27,818 nucleotides of DNA from Candidatus Aenigmatarchaeota archaeon (lineage in GTDB: Archaea; Aenigmatarchaeota; Aenigmatarchaeia; CG10238-14), in NCBI GenBank assembly GCA_017608955.1, contig JAFCEW010000001.1, positions 1 to 27,818 on the forward strand. Direction: 5' to 3'. This document shows positions 21,946-27,818 of the stretch, piece by piece (within the stretch, counting starts at the first letter, position 1; every line of letters begins with the position of its first letter). The notes beneath the pieces were generated by a model, which did not search any database, was not told the DNA's origin, and saw nothing but the letters and a program-made list of their open reading frames with translations. A program made the position numbers and the translations under genes.

Positions 21946-22548
21946 ATGGTAGAAATAAAACTTTTTAACAGATGGAGTTTTAAAGATATAGAAATTAAAG
22001 ATCCTGGTATTAAGCCATATATAAATCTAGATCCTATTGTCATTCCTAAAACATTTGGAAGAAATACACAGCAAAAATTTCATAAATCAAAGATGAATAT
22101 TGTTGAAAGATTTGCAAATAAAATAATGGTTCCTGGTCATAGAGGTAAAAAACATCTTATAAGTTCTGCTGATAATGTAGGAAAAACACAGACTGTTTTA
22201 AATATTATTAAAAATGTCTTTGAAAAACTAGAAAAGAAAACAAATAAAAATCCTATTGAAGTTTTGGTAAAAGCAATAGAAAACGCAGCATTAAGAGAAG
22301 AAATAGCCTCATATCAAATGGGAGGTATAATGGTAAGAAAGGCTGTTATAACCAGTCCACAGAGAAGAATTGATTTTGCATTATCAATTATAACACAATC
22401 TGCTTATAGAAAATCCTTTGGAAAGAAAATAACCATTGCTGATGCATTGGCTGATGAGATATATAATGCTTACAAAAATGATGCATCAAAATCAGAAGCA
22501 ATAAGAGAAAAAGAGAGAATTGAAAGAGAAGCTAGTGGTGCAAGATAA
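21946..22548 (+). CDS. rps7: ribosomal protein S7 (uS7)
   Basis: A 200-residue archaeal/eukaryotic-type uS7 that organises the 30S head and contacts E-site tRNA. Signatures are NIVERFANKIMVPGHRGKK, GKTQTVLNIIKNVFE, NPIEVLVKAIENAALREEIASYQMGG and VITSPQRRIDFALSIITQSAYRKSFG, followed by the C-terminal helix ADEIYNAYKND. Length is typical for archaea. It starts one base after the rps12 stop codon and is the last tightly packed gene before the EF-2 promoter. Confidence 0.96.
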   Translation: MVEIKLFNRWSFKDIEIKDPGIKPYINLDPIVIPKTFGRNTQQKFHKSKMNIVERFANKIMVPGHRGKKHLISSADNVGKTQTVLNIIKNVFEKLEKKTNKNPIEVLVKAIENAALREEIASYQMGGIMVRKAVITSPQRRIDFALSIITQSAYRKSFGKKITIADALADEIYNAYKNDASKSEAIREKERIEREASGAR

Positions 22549-22569
22549 TTTTTTATAAACTTTAAATGT

Positions 22570-22577
22570 CTTATATA
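22570..22577 (+). promoter_or_regulatory. TATA box candidate for EF-2
   Basis: CTTATATA lies about 38-45 nt upstream of the EF-2 ATG (22615). The start is also preceded by the strong ribosome binding site GGAGG at 22602-22606. Another TATA-like stretch (TTTATAAA, near 22552) overlaps the end of the intergenic region. A promoter here would give extra transcription of the elongation factor beyond the upstream operon. Confidence 0.4.
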
Positions 22578-22614
22578 CAAAAAATTAAACTATTGTTTGT
22601 TGGAGGCATGAAAA

Positions 22615-24798
22615 ATGGTAGATATGGCATCAAAAATTAAAGAATTAATGCACAAACCAGAGCAAATTAGAAATATAGGAACTGTTGCTCATATAGATCA
22701 CGGAAAAACTACATTTTCTGACAATTTGTTAGCTGGAGCAGGCATGATGTCTGAAGAATTAGCAGGAAAACAATTATTTATGGATTTTGACAAACAAGAA
22801 CAAGAAAGAGGAATCACAATATGGTCTGCAAACGCAAGTATGATTCATGATTATGAAGGAAAAGATTATCTTATTAACCTAATCGACACACCAGGGCATG
22901 TAGATTTTGGTGGTGATGTTACAAGAGCAATGAGAGCAGTAGACGGAGTTATAGTTATAGCATGTGCTGTTGAAGGTGTAATGCCTCAAACAGAGACTGT
23001 TTTAAGGCAATGTTTAAAAGAAAGAGCAAAACCAATTTTGTTTATAAACAAAGTAGACAGGCTTATAAGAGAATTAAAACTCAATCCTGAAGCTATGCAG
23101 GCAAGATTTCAAAAAATAATAACCGAAGTTAATATTTTAATTCAAAAATATGCTGAAGAGGAATATAAAGACAAATGGATGGTAAATGTATCAGATGGTT
23201 CTGTAACGTTTGGTTCAGCGTATAGAAATTGGGCAATTTCTGTTCCATTTATGAAAAAAACAGGAATAACATTCAAAGATATAATAGATCTAACAAATGA
23301 AGATAAAGATAAAGAATTGGCTAAAAAGGCTCCATTGTATAAAATAATGCTAGATATGATTATTAAACATCTACCATCTCCTGATATTGCTCAAAAATAT
23401 AGAATCCCAAAAATATGGCATGGTGATCTTGATTCTGAAATAGGGAAAAGCATGCAAAACGTAGATTCAAATGGTCATTTAGCAGCAGTTATTACAAAAA
23501 TGGTACCAGATCCACATGCTGGATTTGTTTCAACAGCAAGAATATTTTCTGGAAAAATATCAAAAGGTCAAGTCGTTCATTTAATAGGGCAACATAAAAA
23601 TCAGAGAGTGCAACAAGTATCTGTTTATGAAGGGCCCAGAAGAATACAAGTAGATGAAGTAATGGCTGGAAATATAGTAGGTATAGTAGGTTTGTCTGAT
23701 GCATTTTCTGGCGAAACTATATGTGAAACAGATTATATAATTGAACCATTTGAACAGATTAAACATATTTTTGAGCCTGTAGTTACAAAAGCAATAGAGC
23801 CAAAAGATCCTAGAGATTTAACAAAATTAATTAATTTCTTAAGAAAAGTTGGAAGAGAAGATACAACAATATCTGTTAAAATTAATGAAGAAACAGGAGA
23901 ATATTTGGTTTCTGGTCTTGGTGAATTGCATTTAGACACTAAAATTGAAAGGAAGCTCAAAGAAATGGAAATACCAATAGAAGCTTCACCACCTATAGTT
24001 GTTTATAGAGAAACAATTGCTAAAAGATCAGGTCAAATAGAAGGTAAATCTCCTAATAAACATAATAAATTTTATTTTATAGTTGAACCTTTAGATGAGA
24101 AAATACTGGAGGCAATGAAAAATAATGAAATTCCATCTGAAGCAGATTTTAAGAAAAAACAACTAGAACTCCAGAAAAAATTATTGGATCTTGGTATGAG
24201 TAATGATGATGTCAAATCTATACAATTAATATATAATAAAAATATTCTTATGGATAAAACAAAAGGAATTCAATATCTTAATGAGACAATGGAAATGATA
24301 AAAGATGCGTTCAAAGGAGTTATGGACGAAGGACCTTTAGCAAGAGAATCATGCATAGGTATAAAAGCAATTTTAGTTGATGCTGAATTACATGAAGATG
24401 CAATACATAGAGGTCCTGGGCAAGTTTTACCAGCTATAAGATATGCTATAAGTGTTGGTATGCTTAATGCTGATCCTGTCATATTAGAACCTAAACAAAT
24501 TATCAGAATAGACGTTCCTTCTGAGATAATGGGTGGAGCAATAAAAGAAATTCAGAACAGAAGAGGTCAGGTTTTAGATATGAGTGAAGAAAGAGGAACA
24601 ACAATTATAAGGGCAAAAATACCTGTTTCAGAGATGTTTGGATTTAATTCAACTCTTAAATCTGCTACAGAAGGAAAAGGTTTTTATAGTTTAATAGATG
24701 TTATATTTGAGAGATTGCCAAAGGATTTGCAAAATAAAACAATTATAAAAATTAGAAAAAGAAAAGGATTAAGTGAGCAAATTCCGAAAATTGAATAA
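22615..24798 (+). CDS. fusA: translation elongation factor EF-2
   Basis: A 727-residue archaeal EF-2, the GTPase that drives ribosomal translocation. The G domain has AHIDHGKT (25-32), RGITIWSAN (switch I), DTPGHVDFGGDVT (G3) and NKVDR (G4). Domain II has GFVSTARIFSGKISKGQ. Domain III has GLGELHLDTKIERKL. Domain IV has DAIHRGPGQVLPAIRYA, in which the His of IHRG is the residue modified to diphthamide. Domain V has PSEIMGGAIKEIQNRRGQVLDMSEERG. The ATG at 22615 has GGAGG nine bases upstream; an out-of-frame ATG at 22608 is ignored. Confidence 0.97.
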   Translation: MVDMASKIKELMHKPEQIRNIGTVAHIDHGKTTFSDNLLAGAGMMSEELAGKQLFMDFDKQEQERGITIWSANASMIHDYEGKDYLINLIDTPGHVDFGGDVTRAMRAVDGVIVIACAVEGVMPQTETVLRQCLKERAKPILFINKVDRLIRELKLNPEAMQARFQKIITEVNILIQKYAEEEYKDKWMVNVSDGSVTFGSAYRNWAISVPFMKKTGITFKDIIDLTNEDKDKELAKKAPLYKIMLDMIIKHLPSPDIAQKYRIPKIWHGDLDSEIGKSMQNVDSNGHLAAVITKMVPDPHAGFVSTARIFSGKISKGQVVHLIGQHKNQRVQQVSVYEGPRRIQVDEVMAGNIVGIVGLSDAFSGETICETDYIIEPFEQIKHIFEPVVTKAIEPKDPRDLTKLINFLRKVGREDTTISVKINEETGEYLVSGLGELHLDTKIERKLKEMEIPIEASPPIVVYRETIAKRSGQIEGKSPNKHNKFYFIVEPLDEKILEAMKNNEIPSEADFKKKQLELQKKLLDLGMSNDDVKSIQLIYNKNILMDKTKGIQYLNETMEMIKDAFKGVMDEGPLARESCIGIKAILVDAELHEDAIHRGPGQVLPAIRYAISVGMLNADPVILEPKQIIRIDVPSEIMGGAIKEIQNRRGQVLDMSEERGTTIIRAKIPVSEMFGFNSTLKSATEGKGFYSLIDVIFERLPKDLQNKTIIKIRKRKGLSEQIPKIE

Positions 24799-24809
24799 AT
24801 TTAATAAAT

Positions 24810-24819
24810 ATATTTAAAA
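24810..24819 (+). promoter_or_regulatory. TATA box candidate for EF-1A
   Basis: ATATTTAAAA lies about 35-44 nt before the EF-1A ATG. It leaves room for a short leader containing GGAGGTG (24842-24848), a consensus ribosome binding site. Confidence 0.45.
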
Positions 24820-24853
24820 TGTTTAATAATATTATAAATATGGAGGTGTAGGA

Positions 24854-26131
24854 ATGGCTGAATTGCCAAAAATAAACATAATTACAGCCGGACATGTAGA
24901 TGCTGGAAAATCTACTTTAATTGGTAGATTACTATATGATTCAGGAGCAATCAGAGAAGATCAATTAAGAAAAATGAAAGATCTAGCAAAAGAACTAAAA
25001 AAAGAAACATTTGAATTTGCATTTGTGATGGACAAATTAAAGGAAGAAAGAGAAAGAGGTCTTACTATAGATATTATGCACAGGCCTTTCCAGACAAAAA
25101 AATATTTTTACACAATTATAGATTGCCCAGGACACAGGGATTTTGTTAAAAATATGATTACTGGTGCATCGCAAGCAGATGCATCAATTTTAGTAATTTC
25201 GGCAAAACCAGGAGAAGGAGTGCAAGAACAAACAAAAGAACATGCTTTCTTAATGAAAGTTCTAGGTGTTAATCAAGTAATTGTAGCAATAAATAAAATG
25301 GATGCAGCAAACTATGATGAAAAAAGATATAATGAAGTATCAGAAGATGCAAAGAAATTGTTACAGTCAATTGGATTTAAAGTAGATGAAATACCATTTG
25401 TACCAGTTTCTGCAATGCAAGGAGATAATGTATTCAAAAAATCAGATAAAATGCCTTTGTATAAAGGAAAAACATTAATAGAAACTATGGATGAAATAAT
25501 AAAACCACCTGAACAACCAACTGATAAACCATTAAGAATTCCAATCGAAGATGCATATGCTATTACAGGTGTAGGTACAGTTCCTGTAGGTAGAGTTGAA
25601 ACTGGAGTTCTAAAAGTCGGAGATAAAGTAATATTTGAACCATCGGGTGCAACAGGAGAAGTAAAATCAATTGAAATGTTTCATAAACAACAACCAGATG
25701 CAAAACCAGGAGATAATATTGGATTCAATGTAAGAGGTGTTAGTAAGAAAGATATAAAAAGAGGAGATGTTTGTGGTCATGTAAACAATCCTCCAACAGT
25801 TGCAAAAGAATTTACAGCACAAATAGTTGTATTACAACACCCAACTGTTATGACAGCAGGATATACTCCGGTATTCCATTGTGGTACAGCATCAATTGCA
25901 TGTAAAATAGAGGAAATTATAGCAAAAATAGATCCAAAAACAGGACAACCAATAAAAGAACACCCTGATTTCTTAAAGACAGGAGATGCAGCAAGAGTAA
26001 GAATAGTTCCAACAAAGCCAATGGTAGTTGAAAAACAATCAGATATACCACAATTAGCAAGATTTGCTATAAGAGATATGGGACAAACTGTAGCCGCTGG
26101 AATTGTGTTAGATATAGTAAAAGCTAAGTAG
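24854..26131 (+). CDS. tuf: translation elongation factor EF-1 alpha
   Basis: A 425-residue EF-1A that delivers aminoacyl-tRNA to the ribosome. The GTP-binding motifs are GHVDAGKS (13-20), RGLTIDI (switch I), DCPGHRDFVKNM (G3) and NKMD (G4). Domains II and III are complete, with YAITGVGTVPVGRVETGVLKVGD, and end with RFAIRDMGQTVAAGIVLDIVKAK. Length is normal. A strong GGAGGTG precedes the start. The final 104 bp of the gene, including the stop codon, are repeated perfectly just downstream. The rps10 gene that often follows EF-1A in archaea is absent here. Confidence 0.98.
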   Translation: MAELPKINIITAGHVDAGKSTLIGRLLYDSGAIREDQLRKMKDLAKELKKETFEFAFVMDKLKEERERGLTIDIMHRPFQTKKYFYTIIDCPGHRDFVKNMITGASQADASILVISAKPGEGVQEQTKEHAFLMKVLGVNQVIVAINKMDAANYDEKRYNEVSEDAKKLLQSIGFKVDEIPFVPVSAMQGDNVFKKSDKMPLYKGKTLIETMDEIIKPPEQPTDKPLRIPIEDAYAITGVGTVPVGRVETGVLKVGDKVIFEPSGATGEVKSIEMFHKQQPDAKPGDNIGFNVRGVSKKDIKRGDVCGHVNNPPTVAKEFTAQIVVLQHPTVMTAGYTPVFHCGTASIACKIEEIIAKIDPKTGQPIKEHPDFLKTGDAARVRIVPTKPMVVEKQSDIPQLARFAIRDMGQTVAAGIVLDIVKAK

Positions 26132-26235
26132 TTGAAAAACAATCAGATATACCACAATTAGCAAGATTTGCTATAAGAGATATGGGACAAACTGTAGCCG
26201 CTGGAATTGTGTTAGATATAGTAAAAGCTAAGTAG
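26024..26235. repeat. perfect tandem duplication (104-bp period) of the EF-1A gene end
   Basis: Bases 26024-26131 recur without mismatch at 26128-26235, sharing GTAG at the junction, so the unit is 104 bp repeated twice. The second copy lies after the EF-1A stop codon. It is not in frame with the gene (104 is not a multiple of three) and would not be translated. Perfect identity means either a very recent duplication or an assembly artefact of about one short-read length. Confidence 0.95.
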
Positions 26236-26237
26236 CC

Positions 26238-26255
26238 TTTTTATTTTTTTATTTT
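26238..26255 (+). terminator. T-rich transcription terminator after EF-1A
   Basis: Three T runs (5, 7 and 4 T's, each separated by one A) follow directly after the duplicated EF-1A tail. Archaeal RNA polymerase terminates at such T tracts. It marks the end of the EF-1A message ahead of the antiporter gene, which has its own TATA box. Confidence 0.55.
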
Positions 26256-26273
26256 ATAGAATTTTTGATATTG

Positions 26274-26297
26274 CTTAGAATAATACTTAGAATAATA
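26274..26297. repeat. 12-bp tandem repeat, two copies, upstream of the antiporter
   Basis: CTTAGAATAATA occurs twice in immediate succession (26274-26285 and 26286-26297), about 10 bp before the antiporter TATA box. It could be a paired operator upstream of the promoter or simple slippage; nothing decides between these. Confidence 0.6.
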
Positions 26298-26307
26298 AAT
26301 TGACAAA

Positions 26308-26316
26308 TTTTATAAT
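26308..26316 (+). promoter_or_regulatory. putative TATA box of the antiporter gene
   Basis: TTTATAATC lies 23-31 nt before the ATG at 26339, with no ribosome binding site in between. This suggests a leaderless message. Confidence 0.45.
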
Positions 26317-26338
26317 CTGAAAACTATAATTAGATTTT

Positions 26339-27340
26339 ATGTATTTGATAATTAGTTTAATAGTTTGTGTATTAACTTCTTTTCTATTTACTTTATTAGC
26401 TAAAAAATTACGAATATCAGTTGTAATTGGGTTAATTTTTGCAGGACTTATAATAGGATCTCCTTTTTTTAAAGATATTGTTTTAGAACCTAATACATCA
26501 TTTATTTTGAGTTTAGGTAATATAGGTATAATATTTTTAATGTTTTTTGCAGGAATGGAAACTTCTTGGAGTATGTTATGTAAAGAGAAATTAGATTCTA
26601 TATTTGTTGCTTTTTTTGCAGCAATAACACCATTTCTATTGGGATTTATTATTTTCTATACTTTAGGTTTTTCTTTACTCACTTCTGTAACTATTGCAGT
26701 ATGTATGAGTATAACAGCTGAAGCTACTACAGCTAGAGTATTGCTAGAATTAAAAAAACTAAAAACAAAAATGGGCTCTCTAATGATGGGTGCAGGGATT
26801 ATTGATGATTTAATAGGAATATTTTTATTTGCTATTATTTCTTATTTTTTCACAAGAAGCTTATCTATAAAAGAACCTCTTTTATTAATATCCACTATAA
26901 TTGCATTTTTTTCTGGTCTTTTTATACATAAATATCTAGGAAGAAAAACTCACAAAATAATTTATTTGGAAAAAATTTTACTGATTTTTATTGTTCCATT
27001 CTTTTTCATTTCTATGGGAATTTATTTTAATTTACATTCATTAGCTCTAAATCCCCTTTTATTAATAGGAATAGTTTTAATAGCAATAACAGGAAAAATA
27101 GGTGGTACTTTTCTAACCAAGCCATTTACAAAATTACGTTTGAAACAACTTTATTTAATTGGATGGGCCATGAATTCAAGAGGCGCAATAGAATTGCCAA
27201 TAGCTTTTGTTGCATTTAAAATTGGAATGTTAAATACTGATATCTATTCTAGCCTTATTGTCATGGCTCTGGTAACTACATTGATATTTCCATTTTTTGT
27301 AAGGAGAATAGTAAGAAAGAGTCCGAATATAATGAAATAA
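26339..27340 (+). CDS. CPA2-type cation/proton antiporter (Na+/H+ exchanger family)
   Basis: A 333-residue integral membrane protein with about ten to eleven hydrophobic segments spanning its whole length. CPA2 hallmarks are ISVVIGLIFAGLIIGSPFF in the first hairpin, a MFFAGMETSW helix end, the unwound-helix region ITAEATTARVL, GAGIIDDLIGIF with the paired aspartates expected for electrogenic ion binding, and WAMNSRGAIELPIA. It is somewhat shorter than the usual 380-residue membrane domain and has no cytosolic TrkA-N/RCK domain, so it is a minimal exchanger. It would swap Na+ or K+ for protons at the cytoplasmic membrane. It starts at ATG 26339 and appears leaderless. Confidence 0.9.
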   Translation: MYLIISLIVCVLTSFLFTLLAKKLRISVVIGLIFAGLIIGSPFFKDIVLEPNTSFILSLGNIGIIFLMFFAGMETSWSMLCKEKLDSIFVAFFAAITPFLLGFIIFYTLGFSLLTSVTIAVCMSITAEATTARVLLELKKLKTKMGSLMMGAGIIDDLIGIFLFAIISYFFTRSLSIKEPLLLISTIIAFFSGLFIHKYLGRKTHKIIYLEKILLIFIVPFFFISMGIYFNLHSLALNPLLLIGIVLIAITGKIGGTFLTKPFTKLRLKQLYLIGWAMNSRGAIELPIAFVAFKIGMLNTDIYSSLIVMALVTTLIFPFFVRRIVRKSPNIMK

Positions 27341-27343
27341 AAA

Positions 27344-27351
27344 TTTAAATT
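27344..27351 (+). promoter_or_regulatory. putative TATA box of the NifX/NifB-like gene
   Basis: TTTAAATT lies about 43-50 nt before the ATG at 27394, giving a leader of roughly 20 nt that would contain the GAGATGAT ribosome-binding-like sequence. Confidence 0.35.
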
Positions 27352-27393
27352 ATGACAATAAATTGATAAATTATCAAACAAGAGATGATAAAA

Positions 27394-27756
27394 ATGAAAA
27401 TAGCATTTGCAGCAGAGGAAGATAAAGGAATTGAAAGTAAACTAGCGTATCATTTTGGAAGATGTCCGTATTATATTTTTGTTGAGGTAGAAAACAATAA
27501 AATAAAAGAAGTAAAATCTAAGAAAAATCCATTTTTTGATAGACATGAACCAGGAGATGTACCCCAATTTATAGCTAATGAGGGTGCTAAGCTGATCATA
27601 GCAGGTGGTATGGGACCAAGAGCAATAGAATGGTTTAAAAAACTTAATATACAACCAATAACAGAAGCAAGTGGAAAAATTAAGGATATATTAAACCAAT
27701 ATTTAACAGGTAAATTGTCTAGTTCAGCATCATCGTGTAATGATCATGAAAAATAA
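27394..27756 (+). CDS. NifX/NifB-associated domain protein (dinitrogenase Fe-Mo cofactor family)
   Basis: A small alpha/beta protein of about 120 residues with the family pattern: MKIAFAAEEDKGIESKLAYHFGRCPYYIFVEVENN, then VPQFIANEGAKLIIAGGMGPRAIEWFKKLNIQPI and a helix DILNQYLTGKL. The C-terminal tail SSSASSCNDHEK contains a Cys and a His that may bind metal. Relatives carry Fe-Mo cofactor precursors in nitrogen fixers, but stand-alone copies are common in archaea without nitrogenase, where the role is unknown; no nif gene is present here. The ATG at 27394 is chosen because GAGATGAT precedes it and the family starts with MKIA; an ATG three codons earlier (27385) is also open. Confidence 0.85.
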   Translation: MKIAFAAEEDKGIESKLAYHFGRCPYYIFVEVENNKIKEVKSKKNPFFDRHEPGDVPQFIANEGAKLIIAGGMGPRAIEWFKKLNIQPITEASGKIKDILNQYLTGKLSSSASSCNDHEK

Positions 27757-27818
27757 AAACTTTAAAACATTATTATAGAAATTTCTTATACTAAAATATT
27801 TAAGTTTCTCTTCACTAC

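Noticed and set aside
26132..26235. Second EF-1A-derived coding fragment in the duplicated tail
   Set aside because: The copy lacks a start codon in the coding frame and is out of phase with the gene; it is treated as a DNA repeat, not a coding sequence.
27394..27756. Evidence for nitrogen fixation
   Set aside because: The protein has a NifX/NifB-associated domain, but such proteins are common in archaea without nitrogenase and no nif gene is present.

Overview
The window is a strongly AT-rich archaeal chromosome segment. The evidence is an archaeal multi-subunit RNA polymerase operon (rpoH-rpoB''-rpoB'-rpoA'-rpoA''), archaeal EF-2 and EF-1A, an archaeal-type ThrRS, Lrp/AsnC and TrmB regulators, TATA-box promoters with short or absent leaders, intron-bearing tRNAs without encoded CCA, and a stand-alone 5S rRNA gene. 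The very low GC, the very small genes and the divergent ribosomal protein uS12 suggest a DPANN-like lineage. That placement is inference; no marker here fixes it.

Region 1 (about 84-6290, mostly minus strand) is dominated by tRNA maturation: a CCA-adding enzyme split by a one-base frameshift, Elp3, an Lrp/AsnC regulator, a TtuA/Ncs6-type tRNA thiolase, a Trm9-like methyltransferase, a zinc-ribbon protein, tRNA-Gln(UUG) and an HPF/RaiA-like protein. The last five lie head to tail in one apparent operon. Elp3, a Trm9-like methylase and an Ncs6-like thiolase are the core enzymes of mcm5s2U34 synthesis, and tRNA-Gln(UUG) is a classic substrate of that pathway. Three very small genes (57, 53 and 45 codons) lie on the plus strand between them; two encode CxxC...CxxC mini-proteins.

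Region 2 (6384-13136) carries ThrRS, a TrmB-like regulator, an ATP-dependent DNA ligase interrupted by one in-frame TGA, a nitroreductase, and a membrane-anchored NEW3/DUF11-like protein interrupted by one in-frame TAA near its N terminus.

Region 3 (13186-26235) starts with intron-bearing tRNA-Tyr, 5S rRNA, and tRNA-Asp with a 30-nt D-loop insertion. The transcription/translation block follows: rpoH, rpoB'', rpoB', rpoA', rpoA'', rpl30e, nusA, rps12, rps7, EF-2, EF-1A. Genes from rpoH to rps7 are overlapping or nearly touching. Both decoding-centre loops of uS12 are unusual. The last 104 bp of the EF-1A gene are perfectly duplicated in tandem downstream of its stop codon.

Region 4 (26339-27756) has a CPA2-type cation/proton antiporter and a NifX/NifB-like iron-molybdenum-cofactor-binding domain protein.

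Three housekeeping-type genes are disrupted within 12 kb, each by a single-base event. They may be sequencing or assembly errors, strain polymorphism, recoding or real decay, and the sequence alone cannot decide. No CRISPR array, transposase or phage gene was seen, and no gene-free stretch exceeds 300 bases.
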